64,000 bases of DNA, from assembly GCF_002723995.1 (NCBI RefSeq), contig NZ_BEWP01000007.1:62001-126000 (forward strand), in the 5' to 3' direction. Shown in pieces: positions 8,635 through 17,829 of the stretch. How positions within the stretch are numbered: the first letter of the stretch is position 1; the number at the start of each line of letters is the position of its first letter. This DNA comes from Gluconobacter kondonii. GTDB taxonomy: Bacteria; Pseudomonadota; Alphaproteobacteria; Acetobacterales; Acetobacteraceae. The position numbers and the translations under genes were made by a program. Under the pieces are notes generated by a model. The model made no database searches and was not told the origin of the DNA. It saw only the letters and a program-made list of their open reading frames with translations.

Positions 8635-9821
8635 GAAGTATCGCCTCCCCGAGACTGGGCCTGTGGCTGACCTCGCTCTTTCAGGTTTTCAGCACCCGCG
8701 ACGACCATGCCGGTTTCTCCACAACACTGGCCATCTATATCGCCCGTCAGTTCATGCTCAGCACCCTGTCCATGGTGCTGGCGCTGACCGGACTGGTTTC
8801 GCTGTTCGATTTCATCGACCTGCTGCGCCGAGCGGCCACACGGCCCAATGTCCCGGCCAGCCTCGTCGTCAAAATCGCGGCGCTGCATGTGCCGTACTAC
8901 ATCATCTATGTCCTGCCCTTCGGAATCCTGCTGGGGGGGATTGTCTGCTTTTCGCGCCTGACGCGCTCGTCTGAACTCATCGTCGCCCGCGCCGCCGGTA
9001 TTTCCGCCTGGCAGTTCCTCGCCAGCCCTCTGGCCTGCGCGCTTCTGACGGGGCTACTGACCACAACCGGTATTTCCGCCCTGTCGTCGAGCATGTTCCG
9101 CAGCGCCGAAATGCTGGATCAGACCTATCTCCGCACTGGCGGAGGCCCCTTGACGCTCAACGGAGGCGCCCTGTGGCTCAGACAATCCGATGACGGACTG
9201 GTCCCCCACGGCGTTGCGATCCTGCACGCGCAGGATGTTCATCTCGTCAACGGCGCACTGAACGTTTCCGGCGTTTCGATCTTCCGCCTCGATGACCGGG
9301 ACCGTCTGATCCTGCGTGTCGAATCCCCCAATGGCAGTCTAGGCGATCATCAGTGGCTCCTGCACGACACCTCTGTGCTGCACCCCGATCACCTACCCCA
9401 GAAAATCGGCGACATGACCCTGCCATCCGACCTGACAGTCGGTCGTGTGCAGGAAAGTTTTGCCTCCCCCGACACGCTGTCAGTCTTCGCACTTCCGGGG
9501 TTCATCAGCCTTCTGGAACGCTCGGGATTCCCCTCGATCCGACACAGACTTCATTTCCAGTCGCTGCTGGCCCTTCCCATTCTGGCCGGGACCATGGCAT
9601 TGGTATCCGCAGGCTTCTCGATGCGTCCGACACGGCGCGGCGGCGTGGCCCGGATGCTGGGATCGGGAATTGCCGCAGGCTTTGCGCTGTTCACCATCTC
9701 GAAAGTGGCCGAACAGTTTGGTGAATCCGGTGCCTTGCCACCGGTTCTTGCGGCATGGGCGCCGACGGGTGCGGGGCTCTGCCTCGCCGTGGCGCTTTTG
9801 CTGCACATGGAGGATGGTTGA
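8631..9821 (+). CDS. lptG: LPS export ABC transporter permease LptG
   Basis: 396 aa, second permease of LptB2FG. It starts at ATG 8631, overlapping lptF by 4 bp, not at earlier in-frame codons within lptF. The first 30 residues extend ahead of the conserved start of the fold (IYIARQFMLSTL). Six membrane segments flank a periplasmic domain, and the coupling-helix stretch SRLTRSSELIVARAAG matches the LptF equivalent. The stop codon shares one base with the lptD start (TGATG), so F, G and D are translated as one coupled unit. Confidence 0.94.
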   Translation: MRSIASPRLGLWLTSLFQVFSTRDDHAGFSTTLAIYIARQFMLSTLSMVLALTGLVSLFDFIDLLRRAATRPNVPASLVVKIAALHVPYYIIYVLPFGILLGGIVCFSRLTRSSELIVARAAGISAWQFLASPLACALLTGLLTTTGISALSSSMFRSAEMLDQTYLRTGGGPLTLNGGALWLRQSDDGLVPHGVAILHAQDVHLVNGALNVSGVSIFRLDDRDRLILRVESPNGSLGDHQWLLHDTSVLHPDHLPQKIGDMTLPSDLTVGRVQESFASPDTLSVFALPGFISLLERSGFPSIRHRLHFQSLLALPILAGTMALVSAGFSMRPTRRGGVARMLGSGIAAGFALFTISKVAEQFGESGALPPVLAAWAPTGAGLCLAVALLLHMEDG

Positions 9822-12145
9822 TGACGGTGCCCCTGTGGCTCCCAGCACGCGCCCGCAGACGCGCTTCGTTCGTCGGTGCCACACTGATGGCTGGAACCGC
9901 GCTCGTAGCGCCGCAGAAAATGTCTGCCAACACGATGCAGCGCGACAACTCCCATGTCATCGTCATCGGAAAGCCCACATCCCAGACCGATCCCCTGACC
10001 TATCTCGCCGATAGCGAAAGCTATGCGAAGAACGGCCTGATCACATGGGACGGCAACGTGCGCGTCTGGCAAGGCGACCACGCCATGCGCGCGGACCGCG
10101 TGACCTATGACCGCAGCACCGGCATCCTGTCGGCAAAGGGCCATGTCGCGGTCGTAGAACCCGACGGCAGCACGACCTACGCCGATTATGTCGAGTTCAG
10201 TCATGGCATGCACGACGGCATTGGCAGCGGCATCTATATCCGCATGGAAGACAACGCCAAGCTGGCCGGCAACGGCATGCGCCGCACGAACGGGATGCTG
10301 AACGACCTGACGCATGCCGTCTATACGGCGTGCAAAATCTGCGAGAAGAACCCCGACCTGCCGCCGTTCTGGCAGTTTCAGGCTTTCGACGCGACACAGG
10401 ACGTACAGCACAAGCGGCTCGAATTCGATCACGCATGGCTCAAGATGCTCGGCCTGCCGGTCTTCTACTTCCCGTTCTTCTCCATGACCGACCCGTCCGT
10501 GAAGCGCCAGAGCGGATTCCTGATGCCGGGCATCAGCCCGCATGACCGCTATCTCGGCACGTATTTCACACTGCCGTATTTCTGGGCGATCGACGAACAT
10601 CAGGATCTGACGGTCCGTGGCCTCGTCTCCACCAAGACCGGCCCGGAACTGACTGCGCAGTACCGCAACCGCCTCAACTTCGGCGCGATCGACGTGACCG
10701 GCGGCGTTGCCTACGATACCCACGACGAAAGCCGCTACACAAACACGTTCGGCGATAATGTCGGTTCGTCCAACGAATACGGCATTCAGGGTTATGTGTT
10801 CGGCCGGGGCAATTTCGCTCTCAATCGCAACTGGCAGCTCGGCGCCAACATCAACGTCGCCAGTTCCGCCAACTACATGCGCGACTACCGCGTTCCCGGC
10901 TACGGTCAGGAAATGCTGAACTCCAACCTGTTCCTCGAAGGTTACGGCGTCGGCTCGTATCTGCGCTTCGACGGGCAGGCCTATCAGGGCCTGAACCAGG
11001 GCGTCATCCGAAACTCCGATCTGCCCTGGGCGCTACCGCGACTGACCTATGCGTTTCAGGGACAGCCGGACATGTTTGGCGGCCGTCTCAGTGTGAAGAC
11101 GACCGACTTCAACCTGTATCGAAAGAACGGCATCAACGATCAACGTGGTCAGGTGGCCATCCAATGGGATCGTCCGTTCCACAACAAACTCGGCCAGCAG
11201 TTCCTGCTGACGGCGCGGATCGATTCGATGGTCTATCACGCCACGCAGGCCTACCAGCAGCCGACCTATTACATGAACGCAGGCGGCAACCATCTCGTGG
11301 GACAGGTCCAGCCGACCATCGCCCTGCGGATGAACTGGCCGTTCCTGCGCAGCTTCGCCAAAGGCCATGGCTCGCAGATCCTGGAACCCATCGCCCAGAT
11401 CATCGCCGCGCCCAACACCGGCAATTCGCAGAACCGCCACCTGCCTAATGAAGACAGCCTGTCCTACGAGTTCACGGACACGACGCTGTTTTCCCTTAAC
11501 CGCTATCTCGGAACCGACCGCCTTGATGGTGGCCTGCGCGCCAATGTGGGCATCCATCAGAACTGGTCATGGAACGGCCATGCAATCGACATGCTCGTCG
11601 GCGAAAGCTTCCAGCAGCATATCGACCATAACCGCCTGCCCTATTCCGGCCTCGACCATCACCTGTCGGACCCGGTGGCCCGCCTGCGTGTCAGCCCGAA
11701 CCAGTATGTCGATGTGACAGCCCGCGGTCGATATAATCCCTGGACCCACCAGTTCGATTACGGCGAAGGCCTGATCAGCACAGGCGTTCCGATGTTCCGC
11801 CTGACAGGCGGCTACGTCTATGCTCCCGTCACGCCATATTATTATTACGCAACAGATTTCCGCCAAAACGGCCCCAACGCTCCCTATTTGGTCAAAACCA
11901 GCGAAGTGACAGGCGGTTTCTCCACCCACTGGCGCAATTACCATGCGTCAGGTTTCTTCCGTCGCAGCCTGTCCCGGAAACAGTTCGTCGCCAACGGGGG
12001 CACAATCGGCTATTCCAATGACTGTTTCGGGCTGGATATCATGTATATCAAACAATACACCCGTATCGGCGGCGAACAGCGTAACGAGACCATCCTCTTC
12101 AACTTCACGTTCAAGACGATCGGCACCTTCGGAATCAACGGTTGA
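9821..12145 (+). CDS. lptD: LPS assembly outer-membrane protein LptD
   Basis: 774-aa outer-membrane beta-barrel that, with lipoprotein LptE, inserts LPS in the outer leaflet. N-terminal signal region (about 1-36), then an OstA/LptA-like domain (about 45-155) receiving LPS, then the barrel domain rich in alternating aromatic strands to the C-terminus. A C171-x2-C174 pair lies at the domain junction; E. coli LptD uses interdomain disulfides, but equivalence is inferred. ATG 9821 is chosen because it overlaps the lptG stop. surA follows 2 bp later, coupling the porin-type barrel with its chaperone. Confidence 0.94.
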   Translation: MTVPLWLPARARRRASFVGATLMAGTALVAPQKMSANTMQRDNSHVIVIGKPTSQTDPLTYLADSESYAKNGLITWDGNVRVWQGDHAMRADRVTYDRSTGILSAKGHVAVVEPDGSTTYADYVEFSHGMHDGIGSGIYIRMEDNAKLAGNGMRRTNGMLNDLTHAVYTACKICEKNPDLPPFWQFQAFDATQDVQHKRLEFDHAWLKMLGLPVFYFPFFSMTDPSVKRQSGFLMPGISPHDRYLGTYFTLPYFWAIDEHQDLTVRGLVSTKTGPELTAQYRNRLNFGAIDVTGGVAYDTHDESRYTNTFGDNVGSSNEYGIQGYVFGRGNFALNRNWQLGANINVASSANYMRDYRVPGYGQEMLNSNLFLEGYGVGSYLRFDGQAYQGLNQGVIRNSDLPWALPRLTYAFQGQPDMFGGRLSVKTTDFNLYRKNGINDQRGQVAIQWDRPFHNKLGQQFLLTARIDSMVYHATQAYQQPTYYMNAGGNHLVGQVQPTIALRMNWPFLRSFAKGHGSQILEPIAQIIAAPNTGNSQNRHLPNEDSLSYEFTDTTLFSLNRYLGTDRLDGGLRANVGIHQNWSWNGHAIDMLVGESFQQHIDHNRLPYSGLDHHLSDPVARLRVSPNQYVDVTARGRYNPWTHQFDYGEGLISTGVPMFRLTGGYVYAPVTPYYYYATDFRQNGPNAPYLVKTSEVTGGFSTHWRNYHASGFFRRSLSRKQFVANGGTIGYSNDCFGLDIMYIKQYTRIGGEQRNETILFNFTFKTIGTFGING

Positions 12146-12147
12146 GC

Positions 12148-13506
12148 ATGTCCAAGACCCATTGCACCGCATCCACGGCCCTGGCTGTCCTTCTGGCTTT
12201 CTCGGCCACTCTCCCGGCCATGGCCGCCCCGCACCACAAGGCGGCCACGAAACCTGCTGCCACCAAAGAGGCCGCAGCACCGGTCAAGCCCCCTGAAGAC
12301 CAGATTCTGGCCGTCATCAACGGACAGGTTCTCACGCAGCGTGACGTGGACAACCGCGCAAAGCTGTTCGTGCTTTCGACTGGTCTGCCCATCAGCCCGG
12401 AAATTATGGGGCGCATGCGCGGCCAGATCATCCATCAGCTGATCGACGAACGCCTGAAAACGCAGGAAATTCTCAAGCGCCACATCAACGTGGAGCCGGA
12501 TCAGATCGCAGGCGCCATCGCCAATATCGAGCAGCGCAACGGGATGCCCAAGAACGCCCTGCGCAACCGCCTGGCTTCGGACGGCGTCTCGCTCACGACA
12601 CTGATCGACCAGATCCGCGTCCAGATCGGCTGGATGCAGGTTCTGCGTGAAAAGCTTGGCGAAGAAGGCCGGATCACCGCCACCCAAATCAGCCAGCGCG
12701 AACAGGCGCTTCAGGCGGAACAGGGACGCCCGCAGTATTTCATGAGCGAAATCTTTGTTCCCGTCGCCGACCCGCGCCATGACGAAGCCGAACTCGCCTT
12801 CACCAAAACCATCATCTCCCAGCTCCGCGAGGGCGCACCGTTCCCGATCGTGGCCGCGCAGTTCTCTCAGGCCCAGTCTGCTCTCGACGGTGGTTCCATG
12901 GGCTGGGTGCAGGAAGACAACCTCGATCCGCAGGTCGTCAACATCGTCCGCCAGATGCCGATCGGCGCCATCTCTAACCCGATTCAGGTCGCAGGCGGCT
13001 TCGTGATCGCCACCGTTCAGGCCAAGCGCGTGGTCGGCAAACAGATGGGCACCCAGCTTGATCTGAGACAGGCATTTTTCCCGTTCGACGCCCCCCTGAA
13101 CCCGCAGAACCCGACCGAACAGCAGCGCGCAGCCTTGCAGAAAGCCACAGCCGCCGTTCAGACCGTCCATAGCTGTGACGCCATGGAAGCGCTCAACAAG
13201 TCTCTGGGTGAAAAGCGCCCCGGCAATCCCGGATCGCAGATTCTGGAACGTCTGATGCCGCAGATGAAGTCAGTCCTCGAATCGCTGCCGCCGAACAAGG
13301 TCAGCCGTCCGCTGGTCTCGATGGACGGTATCGCCCTGCTCATGGTCTGCAACCGGCAACAAAAAAATCTGGCACAGCAGAGCCCGAGCGAAATCGCCGA
13401 CCAGCTCATGAACGAGCATGTCGAACAGGCTTCACGCCAGCTTCAGCGTGATCTTCAGCGCCGCGCCATCATCGACATGCGTCCTGCTGCCAAGGCCACC
13501 AACTGA
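12148..13506 (+). CDS. surA: Periplasmic chaperone/peptidyl-prolyl isomerase SurA
   Basis: 452 aa. A signal peptide ends near AMA-A (residues 24-27); it is followed by an Ala/Lys-rich linker, a SurA N-terminal chaperone domain (about 48-185), one recognisable parvulin PPIase domain (about 195-295), and a degenerate second region up to the C-terminus that completes the chaperone module. It escorts unfolded outer-membrane proteins such as LptD through the periplasm. ATG 12148 is preferred over TTG 12142, which overlaps the lptD stop. The order lptD-surA-rsmA matches E. coli except that pdxA is missing between surA and rsmA. Confidence 0.92.
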   Translation: MSKTHCTASTALAVLLAFSATLPAMAAPHHKAATKPAATKEAAAPVKPPEDQILAVINGQVLTQRDVDNRAKLFVLSTGLPISPEIMGRMRGQIIHQLIDERLKTQEILKRHINVEPDQIAGAIANIEQRNGMPKNALRNRLASDGVSLTTLIDQIRVQIGWMQVLREKLGEEGRITATQISQREQALQAEQGRPQYFMSEIFVPVADPRHDEAELAFTKTIISQLREGAPFPIVAAQFSQAQSALDGGSMGWVQEDNLDPQVVNIVRQMPIGAISNPIQVAGGFVIATVQAKRVVGKQMGTQLDLRQAFFPFDAPLNPQNPTEQQRAALQKATAAVQTVHSCDAMEALNKSLGEKRPGNPGSQILERLMPQMKSVLESLPPNKVSRPLVSMDGIALLMVCNRQQKNLAQQSPSEIADQLMNEHVEQASRQLQRDLQRRAIIDMRPAAKATN

Positions 13507-13507
13507 C

Positions 13508-14326
13508 GTGTCCCTTCCCTCACTGCGCGACACCATCCAGATCCATGGTCTGGATGCCAAGAAATCCCTCGGCCAGCACTTCCTTCTTGATCCGGGCATC
13601 TGCGCCCGGATCGCAGCCCTTGGCGGCGACCTCACAGGCCGCAGCGTCGTCGAAATCGGTCCCGGTCCCGGCGGCCTGACCCGCGCTTTGCTGGACACGC
13701 CCGCCACCCGCGTCGATGTCGTGGAAATCGACGAACGCGCCTGGCCCCTTCTGGACGAATTAGCGACCTACTATCCGGACCGCCTGCACGTCGTCCGTGA
13801 GGACGCCCTGAAACTGGATGCCGCCACCCTCGCTCCGGCACCACGCCAGATTATCGCCAATCTACCCTATAACGTCGCCACCCCTCTCCTTGTGGGATGG
13901 CTGCGACAGGCGTCGCAGTGGGAACGGCTGTCCCTGATGTTCCAGCTCGAAGTCGCCGAGCGGATCTGCGCAGAGCCGGGGAGTTCAGCTTACGGGCGCC
14001 TCGCAGTTCTGGCCCAGTGGTGCGCCTCCTGCTCGGTCGCCCTGCGCATTCCGCCCGGAGCGTTCTCACCGCCCCCCAAGGTCCATTCCGCAGTGGCCGT
14101 CATTATCCCACATGCCGAGCAGCCCTCCCCACAGTTGTTCCGCGCCATGGAGCAGGTTACGGCGGCCGCCTTCGGACAACGCCGCAAAATGCTGCGCTCC
14201 TCGCTGAAATCCATTGGAGGCGAACGCCTGCTGGAAAAAGCTGAAATCGAGCCGACCCGCCGCGCCGAAACCCTCTCGGTCGCTGAATTCGCACGGCTGG
14301 CGGAACTCAATCTCGCCAGCCGCTAG
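13508..14326 (+). CDS. rsmA: 16S rRNA dimethyladenosine transferase
   Basis: 272-aa KsgA/RsmA, which dimethylates two adjacent adenines in helix 45 of 16S rRNA using S-adenosylmethionine, late in 30S assembly. The SAM-binding motif EIGPGPGGLT (residues 49-58) and catalytic NLPYN (118-122) are intact; LGQHFL (21-26) marks the family start. GTG 13508 begins 1 nt after the surA stop; the earlier in-frame codon lies inside surA and would add 30 unconserved residues. It converges on cfa with only 9 bp between stops and no obvious terminator. Confidence 0.95.
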   Translation: MSLPSLRDTIQIHGLDAKKSLGQHFLLDPGICARIAALGGDLTGRSVVEIGPGPGGLTRALLDTPATRVDVVEIDERAWPLLDELATYYPDRLHVVREDALKLDAATLAPAPRQIIANLPYNVATPLLVGWLRQASQWERLSLMFQLEVAERICAEPGSSAYGRLAVLAQWCASCSVALRIPPGAFSPPPKVHSAVAVIIPHAEQPSPQLFRAMEQVTAAAFGQRRKMLRSSLKSIGGERLLEKAEIEPTRRAETLSVAEFARLAELNLASR

Positions 14327-14335
14327 AACCCCTTA

Positions 14336-15553
14336 TTAACCCGCACCCGCCCGTTCACGCTCGAACATATAATCGCGCGTGAACGGCACGGCATCAATCG
14401 ACCGGGTCAGCTGAAGCTGAAAATTCATGTGCCCCTGCACCCGGAACGACAGCTCAGCTCCCACCAGATAGAACTCGAACATCCGAACAAACCGCTCGTC
14501 ATACAGCGCCCGGATCTTCTCACGGTTGGCGTCAAAGCGCTTACGCCATTCCGCCAGCGTTCGCGCATAATGCAGACGCAACACTTCACAATCCGTCATC
14601 CACAGCCCTGATCGCTCAATCGCTGCCAGCGTTTCGCTCAGAGCGGGTGAATAACCGCCGGGGAAAATATATTTCTGAATCCAGGGATTGGTCGTTCCCG
14701 GCCCGTCCATCCGTCCGATGGAATGGATCAGCGCCACGCCATCGGGCTTGAGACAGACCTTCACTTTTTGGAAAAAAGCCTCGAACTGCGGCGGCCCCAC
14801 ATGCTCGAACATGCCCACCGAAACAATCCGGTCAAACTGCTGGTGCAGGTTGCGATAATCAATCAATTCAAACCGGACCTGCCCGTCGAGCCCTTCATCC
14901 TTCGCCCGCTGCCGCGCCACAGCAAGCTGTTCCCGTGACAGCGTGATTCCCAGAACCCGTGCGCCATAATCCTTCGCCAGTGTCAGCGCCATGCCACCCC
15001 AGCCACAGCCGATATCCAGCACCTCCAGCCCCGGACGATCCAGATTGAGCTTGGCCGCGATATGACGCTTCTTGGCAATCTGCGCCTCCTCCAGCGTCAT
15101 GTCCTCACGCTCAAAATACGCGCAGGAATACTGCCGGTCCTTATCAAGAAACAGATCGTACAGCGCGCCGTTCAGATCATAGTGATGCGCCACATTGCTT
15201 CGGGATGTCTTGAGAGAATTCAGCGTCTTCCAGGCCCGGGTGACATACCGCAGACGGTCCTCGATTTCCTCGAAGACATGACCATGGCTGTTGATGTTCT
15301 CCATCAGCACCGTCAACAGCGTTTCAAGCGTACATCCATCGGGCACAATACTGCCCGCCATGTATTCTTCACCAAAGGCGAGACCGGAATTGACGATCAG
15401 GGCCCGCTCGGCCCGCTTGGTCCGAAGATGCAGACCCGCCTCAAGTCCCGGCTTTGATCCGCGATAGGTCCGGACAATACCATCGCTGAATGTGACCCGC
15501 AGGCGTCCCGTCTGAATGAATTTCCGCAAGACAAAATCCAGAATTCGCTTCAT
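14336..15553 (-). CDS. cfa: Cyclopropane-fatty-acyl-phospholipid synthase
   Basis: 405-aa SAM-dependent enzyme that adds a methylene across cis double bonds of membrane phospholipid acyl chains, a common acid and stationary-phase adaptation. The N-terminal domain (1-115) is followed by a Rossmann methyltransferase with VLDIGCGWGG (178-187). The bicarbonate-pocket cysteine segment QYSCAYF (C144) is conserved. It lies downstream of rplI on the same strand but is separated by a strong terminator, so it has its own promoter in the 140-bp gap; I could not assign one. Confidence 0.94.
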   Translation of the reverse strand: MKRILDFVLRKFIQTGRLRVTFSDGIVRTYRGSKPGLEAGLHLRTKRAERALIVNSGLAFGEEYMAGSIVPDGCTLETLLTVLMENINSHGHVFEEIEDRLRYVTRAWKTLNSLKTSRSNVAHHYDLNGALYDLFLDKDRQYSCAYFEREDMTLEEAQIAKKRHIAAKLNLDRPGLEVLDIGCGWGGMALTLAKDYGARVLGITLSREQLAVARQRAKDEGLDGQVRFELIDYRNLHQQFDRIVSVGMFEHVGPPQFEAFFQKVKVCLKPDGVALIHSIGRMDGPGTTNPWIQKYIFPGGYSPALSETLAAIERSGLWMTDCEVLRLHYARTLAEWRKRFDANREKIRALYDERFVRMFEFYLVGAELSFRVQGHMNFQLQLTRSIDAVPFTRDYMFERERAGAG

Positions 15554-15628
15554 TCCGATCTCCTGATTCCAATACCAGGAAAAAGCCTCAGCGGGCCTGT
15601 AGTTGTATCCTGCCAGTCAAATGGACAT

Positions 15629-15664
15629 AAAAAAACCCGGCTCGGGAGTGTTCCCGGCCGGGTT
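15629..15664 (-). terminator. Rho-independent terminator of the rpsF-rpsR-rplI operon
   Basis: Outer arms 15634-15641 and 15657-15664 pair perfectly (8 bp), and inner arms 15643-15647/15652-15656 extend the stem to a 4-nt loop. On the minus strand the stem ends in a U tract (15635-15629). It sits 30 bp after the rplI stop. Confidence 0.88.
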
Positions 15665-15693
15665 CTTTAAAACCAAGATCAGCGGTAAAAGCC

Positions 15694-16284
15694 TTACGCT
15701 TCTTCCGATGCCTCGGCAGCTTCGGCAGCAGCCTCTTCGGCGGCGTTCTCAGCCTGCAGGTCACCAAGGATGTTCTCATCCTCTTCCTGCACGCCGATCT
15801 CTTCGCCACGAGCCTGACGCTCGGCTTCTTCAGCGGAACGGGCAACGTTGACCGTCAGCGGAATGGACACTTCCGGATGCAGCACAACGCGTGCTTCCGT
15901 CAGACCAAGCTGCTTGATCGGGTGTGCCAGAACAACCTGCTGACGCGAAATCGTCAGGCCGGCATCCGTAGCGGCAACCGCGATGTCGCGGGTGCTGACG
16001 GAACCATACAGGCTGCCACTGTCGCCAGCCTGACGGATGACAACAACGGACAGCTCGTGCATGCGCTCGGCAAGGCGCTCGGCCTCTTCGCGCTTCTTGA
16101 GGTTCTGGGCCTCAAGCTGGGCGCGCTCGGTTTCGAAACGCTTCTTGTTGGCAACCGTGGCGCGCATGGCCTTGGCCTGGGGCAGCAGGAAGTTACGGGC
16201 ATAGCCCGGCTTCACGTGCACCAGGTCGCCCATCTGGCCGAGATGCTCGACCCGCTGCAGCAGGATCAGTGCGGTCTGGGACAT
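15694..16284 (-). CDS. rplI: 50S ribosomal protein L9
   Basis: 196 aa. The N-terminal rRNA-binding domain is typical ([28 protein letters not shown], positions about 11-38), followed by the long helix and the C-terminal domain to about 150. A further 45 residues form an acidic, Ala/Glu-rich tail, so the protein is longer than the usual 150 aa. It is the last gene of rpsF-rpsR-rplI, 10 bp after rpsR. Confidence 0.96.
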   Translation of the reverse strand: MSQTALILLQRVEHLGQMGDLVHVKPGYARNFLLPQAKAMRATVANKKRFETERAQLEAQNLKKREEAERLAERMHELSVVVIRQAGDSGSLYGSVSTRDIAVAATDAGLTISRQQVVLAHPIKQLGLTEARVVLHPEVSIPLTVNVARSAEEAERQARGEEIGVQEEDENILGDLQAENAAEEAAAEAAEASEEA

Positions 16285-16294
16285 GATGCTCTCC

Positions 16295-16585
16295 TCAGTT
16301 CACAACGTAGGGGAGCAGGGCGAGGAAGCGGGCGCGCTTGATCGCCTGTGCCAGCTCACGCTGCTTCTTGGCCGAAACGGCCGTGATGCGGCTCGGCACG
16401 ATCTTGCCGCGCTCGGAAAGGAAGCGGCTCAGCAGACGCACGTCCTTGTAGTCGATCTTCGGGGCATTGGCGCCGGAGAACGGGCAGGACTTGCGACGAC
16501 GGTAGAACGGACGACGTGCGCCAACTGCCGTGCGACGGGCAGCGGGGTTCACTTCGTTTGCATCAGGCGTGATGGTGTCAGACAT
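16295..16585 (-). CDS. rpsR: 30S ribosomal protein S18
   Basis: 96 aa. The family core RRKSCPF begins near residue 30, followed by [30 protein letters not shown]. Residues 1-25 are a divergent N-terminal extension. S18 forms a heterodimer with S6 on the 30S platform, and the genes are 5 bp apart in the same order as in most bacteria. Confidence 0.97.
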   Translation of the reverse strand: MSDTITPDANEVNPAARRTAVGARRPFYRRRKSCPFSGANAPKIDYKDVRLLSRFLSERGKIVPSRITAVSAKKQRELAQAIKRARFLALLPYVVN

Positions 16586-16590
16586 AATTC

Positions 16591-17073
16591 TTACTCCGCT
16601 CCAGCCGTCTCGCGAACATCGTCATGCTCGCCGCGTGCACGATATTCTTCACGGTCTTCGCTGCTGCGACGGGGACCGCCACGGCCGCTCTCGAAACGAC
16701 CAGCCGGCTTGGAGCCGCCACGGAAGTTACCGCGATCGCCACGATCGTCGCTCTTGCGAGCCAGAACCGGAGAGGGGTTCTCGTCGATCTCGTCAACGCG
16801 CAGCGTGAGGACGCGCAGCACGTCTTCGTTCAGGCCGAGCTGACGCTCAACTTCGCGCAGCGTGTCGGGGGTGCAGTCAAGGCCCAGCAGGACGTAATGG
16901 CCCTTGCGGTTCTTCTTGATGCGGTATGCGAGGGAACGCAGGCCCCAGAACTCGCGCTTCTGGATGGAACCGCCGTTGTCCGTGAGCAGGGTTTCGATGG
17001 TCTCGACCAGGGTTTCCACCTGAGCCTGCGACACATCATTACGTGCAATGAGCACGCTTTCATACAATGGCAT
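16591..17073 (-). CDS. rpsF: 30S ribosomal protein S6 with RG/acidic tail
   Basis: 160 aa. The S6 ferredoxin-like fold occupies about 1-100 ([13 protein letters not shown] at the start, [14 protein letters not shown] in the middle). The remaining 55-60 residues are a low-complexity tail rich in Gly, Arg, Asp and Glu with several RG dipeptides. Typical S6 is 95-130 aa. GGGAG lies 5-6 nt ahead of the ATG. It is the first gene of the operon with rpsR and rplI; S6:S18 autoregulation through the leader is known in many bacteria but the binding motif is not demonstrated here. Confidence 0.96.
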   Translation of the reverse strand: MPLYESVLIARNDVSQAQVETLVETIETLLTDNGGSIQKREFWGLRSLAYRIKKNRKGHYVLLGLDCTPDTLREVERQLGLNEDVLRVLTLRVDEIDENPSPVLARKSDDRGDRGNFRGGSKPAGRFESGRGGPRRSSEDREEYRARGEHDDVRETAGAE

Positions 17074-17157
17074 GAAGACTCCCTTCGGATTGGGTCAACC
17101 CGCAACTGGCTCCGACCCATGCCGGAAACAGGGCCCATGTTACAGGGCGCGGGTATA

Positions 17158-17183
17158 GCCGGCGCGATGCCACATCGCCCGGC
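17158..17183 (-). other. Hairpin upstream of rpsF
   Basis: GCCGG/CCGGC and CGATG/CATCG arms (17158-17162 with 17179-17183; 17065-offset inner arms at 17165-17169 with 17173-17177) form a two-tier stem with a 3-nt loop, 85-110 bp ahead of rpsF and 50 bp past the GNAT stop. No U tract follows. It could be an rpsF leader structure or an mRNA 3' end for the acetyltransferase. Confidence 0.35.
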
Positions 17184-17232
17184 AGGGAAAGGCGGCATTA
17201 ATCACGCACAGCCCCCAAAAGCAAGTCTTAAC

Positions 17233-17808
17233 TCAGAGTCGCCTCAGTCTTTCCGGCACATATTCGTCCGGAACGTCCCATGTTTCAGACACAACATGCC
17301 GGACTGCAAATCCCGCCCGACGATAATTCGGAAGCGCATTGGGATGGTCCAGCGTGCAGGTATTGACCCTCAGCCGCCAGCTTCCCGCCCCGAACGCCCG
17401 TGCAACAGCATGGTCCAGAAGCGCCCGACCCAGCCCACGCCCCATCGCCTGCGGCAGAAGGCCAAAATAGGCCAGATTGGCATCCCCACCCTGCCGCAGA
17501 TCCAGCTCATAGAAACCAGCCGGTTCGCCACTATTGTCACGCAGAACCATGAAATGGACAGCAGGATCGTGAAGGATTTCTCCCAATTCCGCATCCGGCA
17601 TCGACCGGCGCATCCACCAGCAGTATTCCTGCCCGACTGTCGAATACAGGAAACGGTAAAGCGGAAGAGCTTCGTCCCCCGTCATGCGCGACAGGGAAAA
17701 CCCTTCAGGCAGCACCGGAGAGGGTCGGGAAGAACACGTCTCCAGAAAAGTGACATCCACCGCAAGACGGGTGGATGCCCCTTTCGGCCTGAGCCAGTCC
17801 GGCAACAT
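17233..17808 (-). CDS. GNAT-family N-acetyltransferase
   Basis: 191 aa. The acetyl-CoA-binding motif A is visible as QAMGRGLGRALL (about 135-146), preceded by the strand NLAYFGLLP and followed by a conserved NTCTLDHPNALPNYRRAGF segment typical of a GNAT subgroup whose substrate is not established. The N-terminal 45 residues are less conserved. It starts 21 bp after the rpoD stop on the same strand, so it is likely read through from rpoD. Confidence 0.85.
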   Translation of the reverse strand: MLPDWLRPKGASTRLAVDVTFLETCSSRPSPVLPEGFSLSRMTGDEALPLYRFLYSTVGQEYCWWMRRSMPDAELGEILHDPAVHFMVLRDNSGEPAGFYELDLRQGGDANLAYFGLLPQAMGRGLGRALLDHAVARAFGAGSWRLRVNTCTLDHPNALPNYRRAGFAVRHVVSETWDVPDEYVPERLRRL

Positions 17809-17829
17809 TGCCGCGCGCTCTCAGACGGC

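Noticed and set aside
17074-17120. S6:S18 autoregulatory RNA motif in the rpsF leader
   Set aside because: A CCGAAGGGAG stretch precedes rpsF, but I could not build the conserved bulged stem with confidence.
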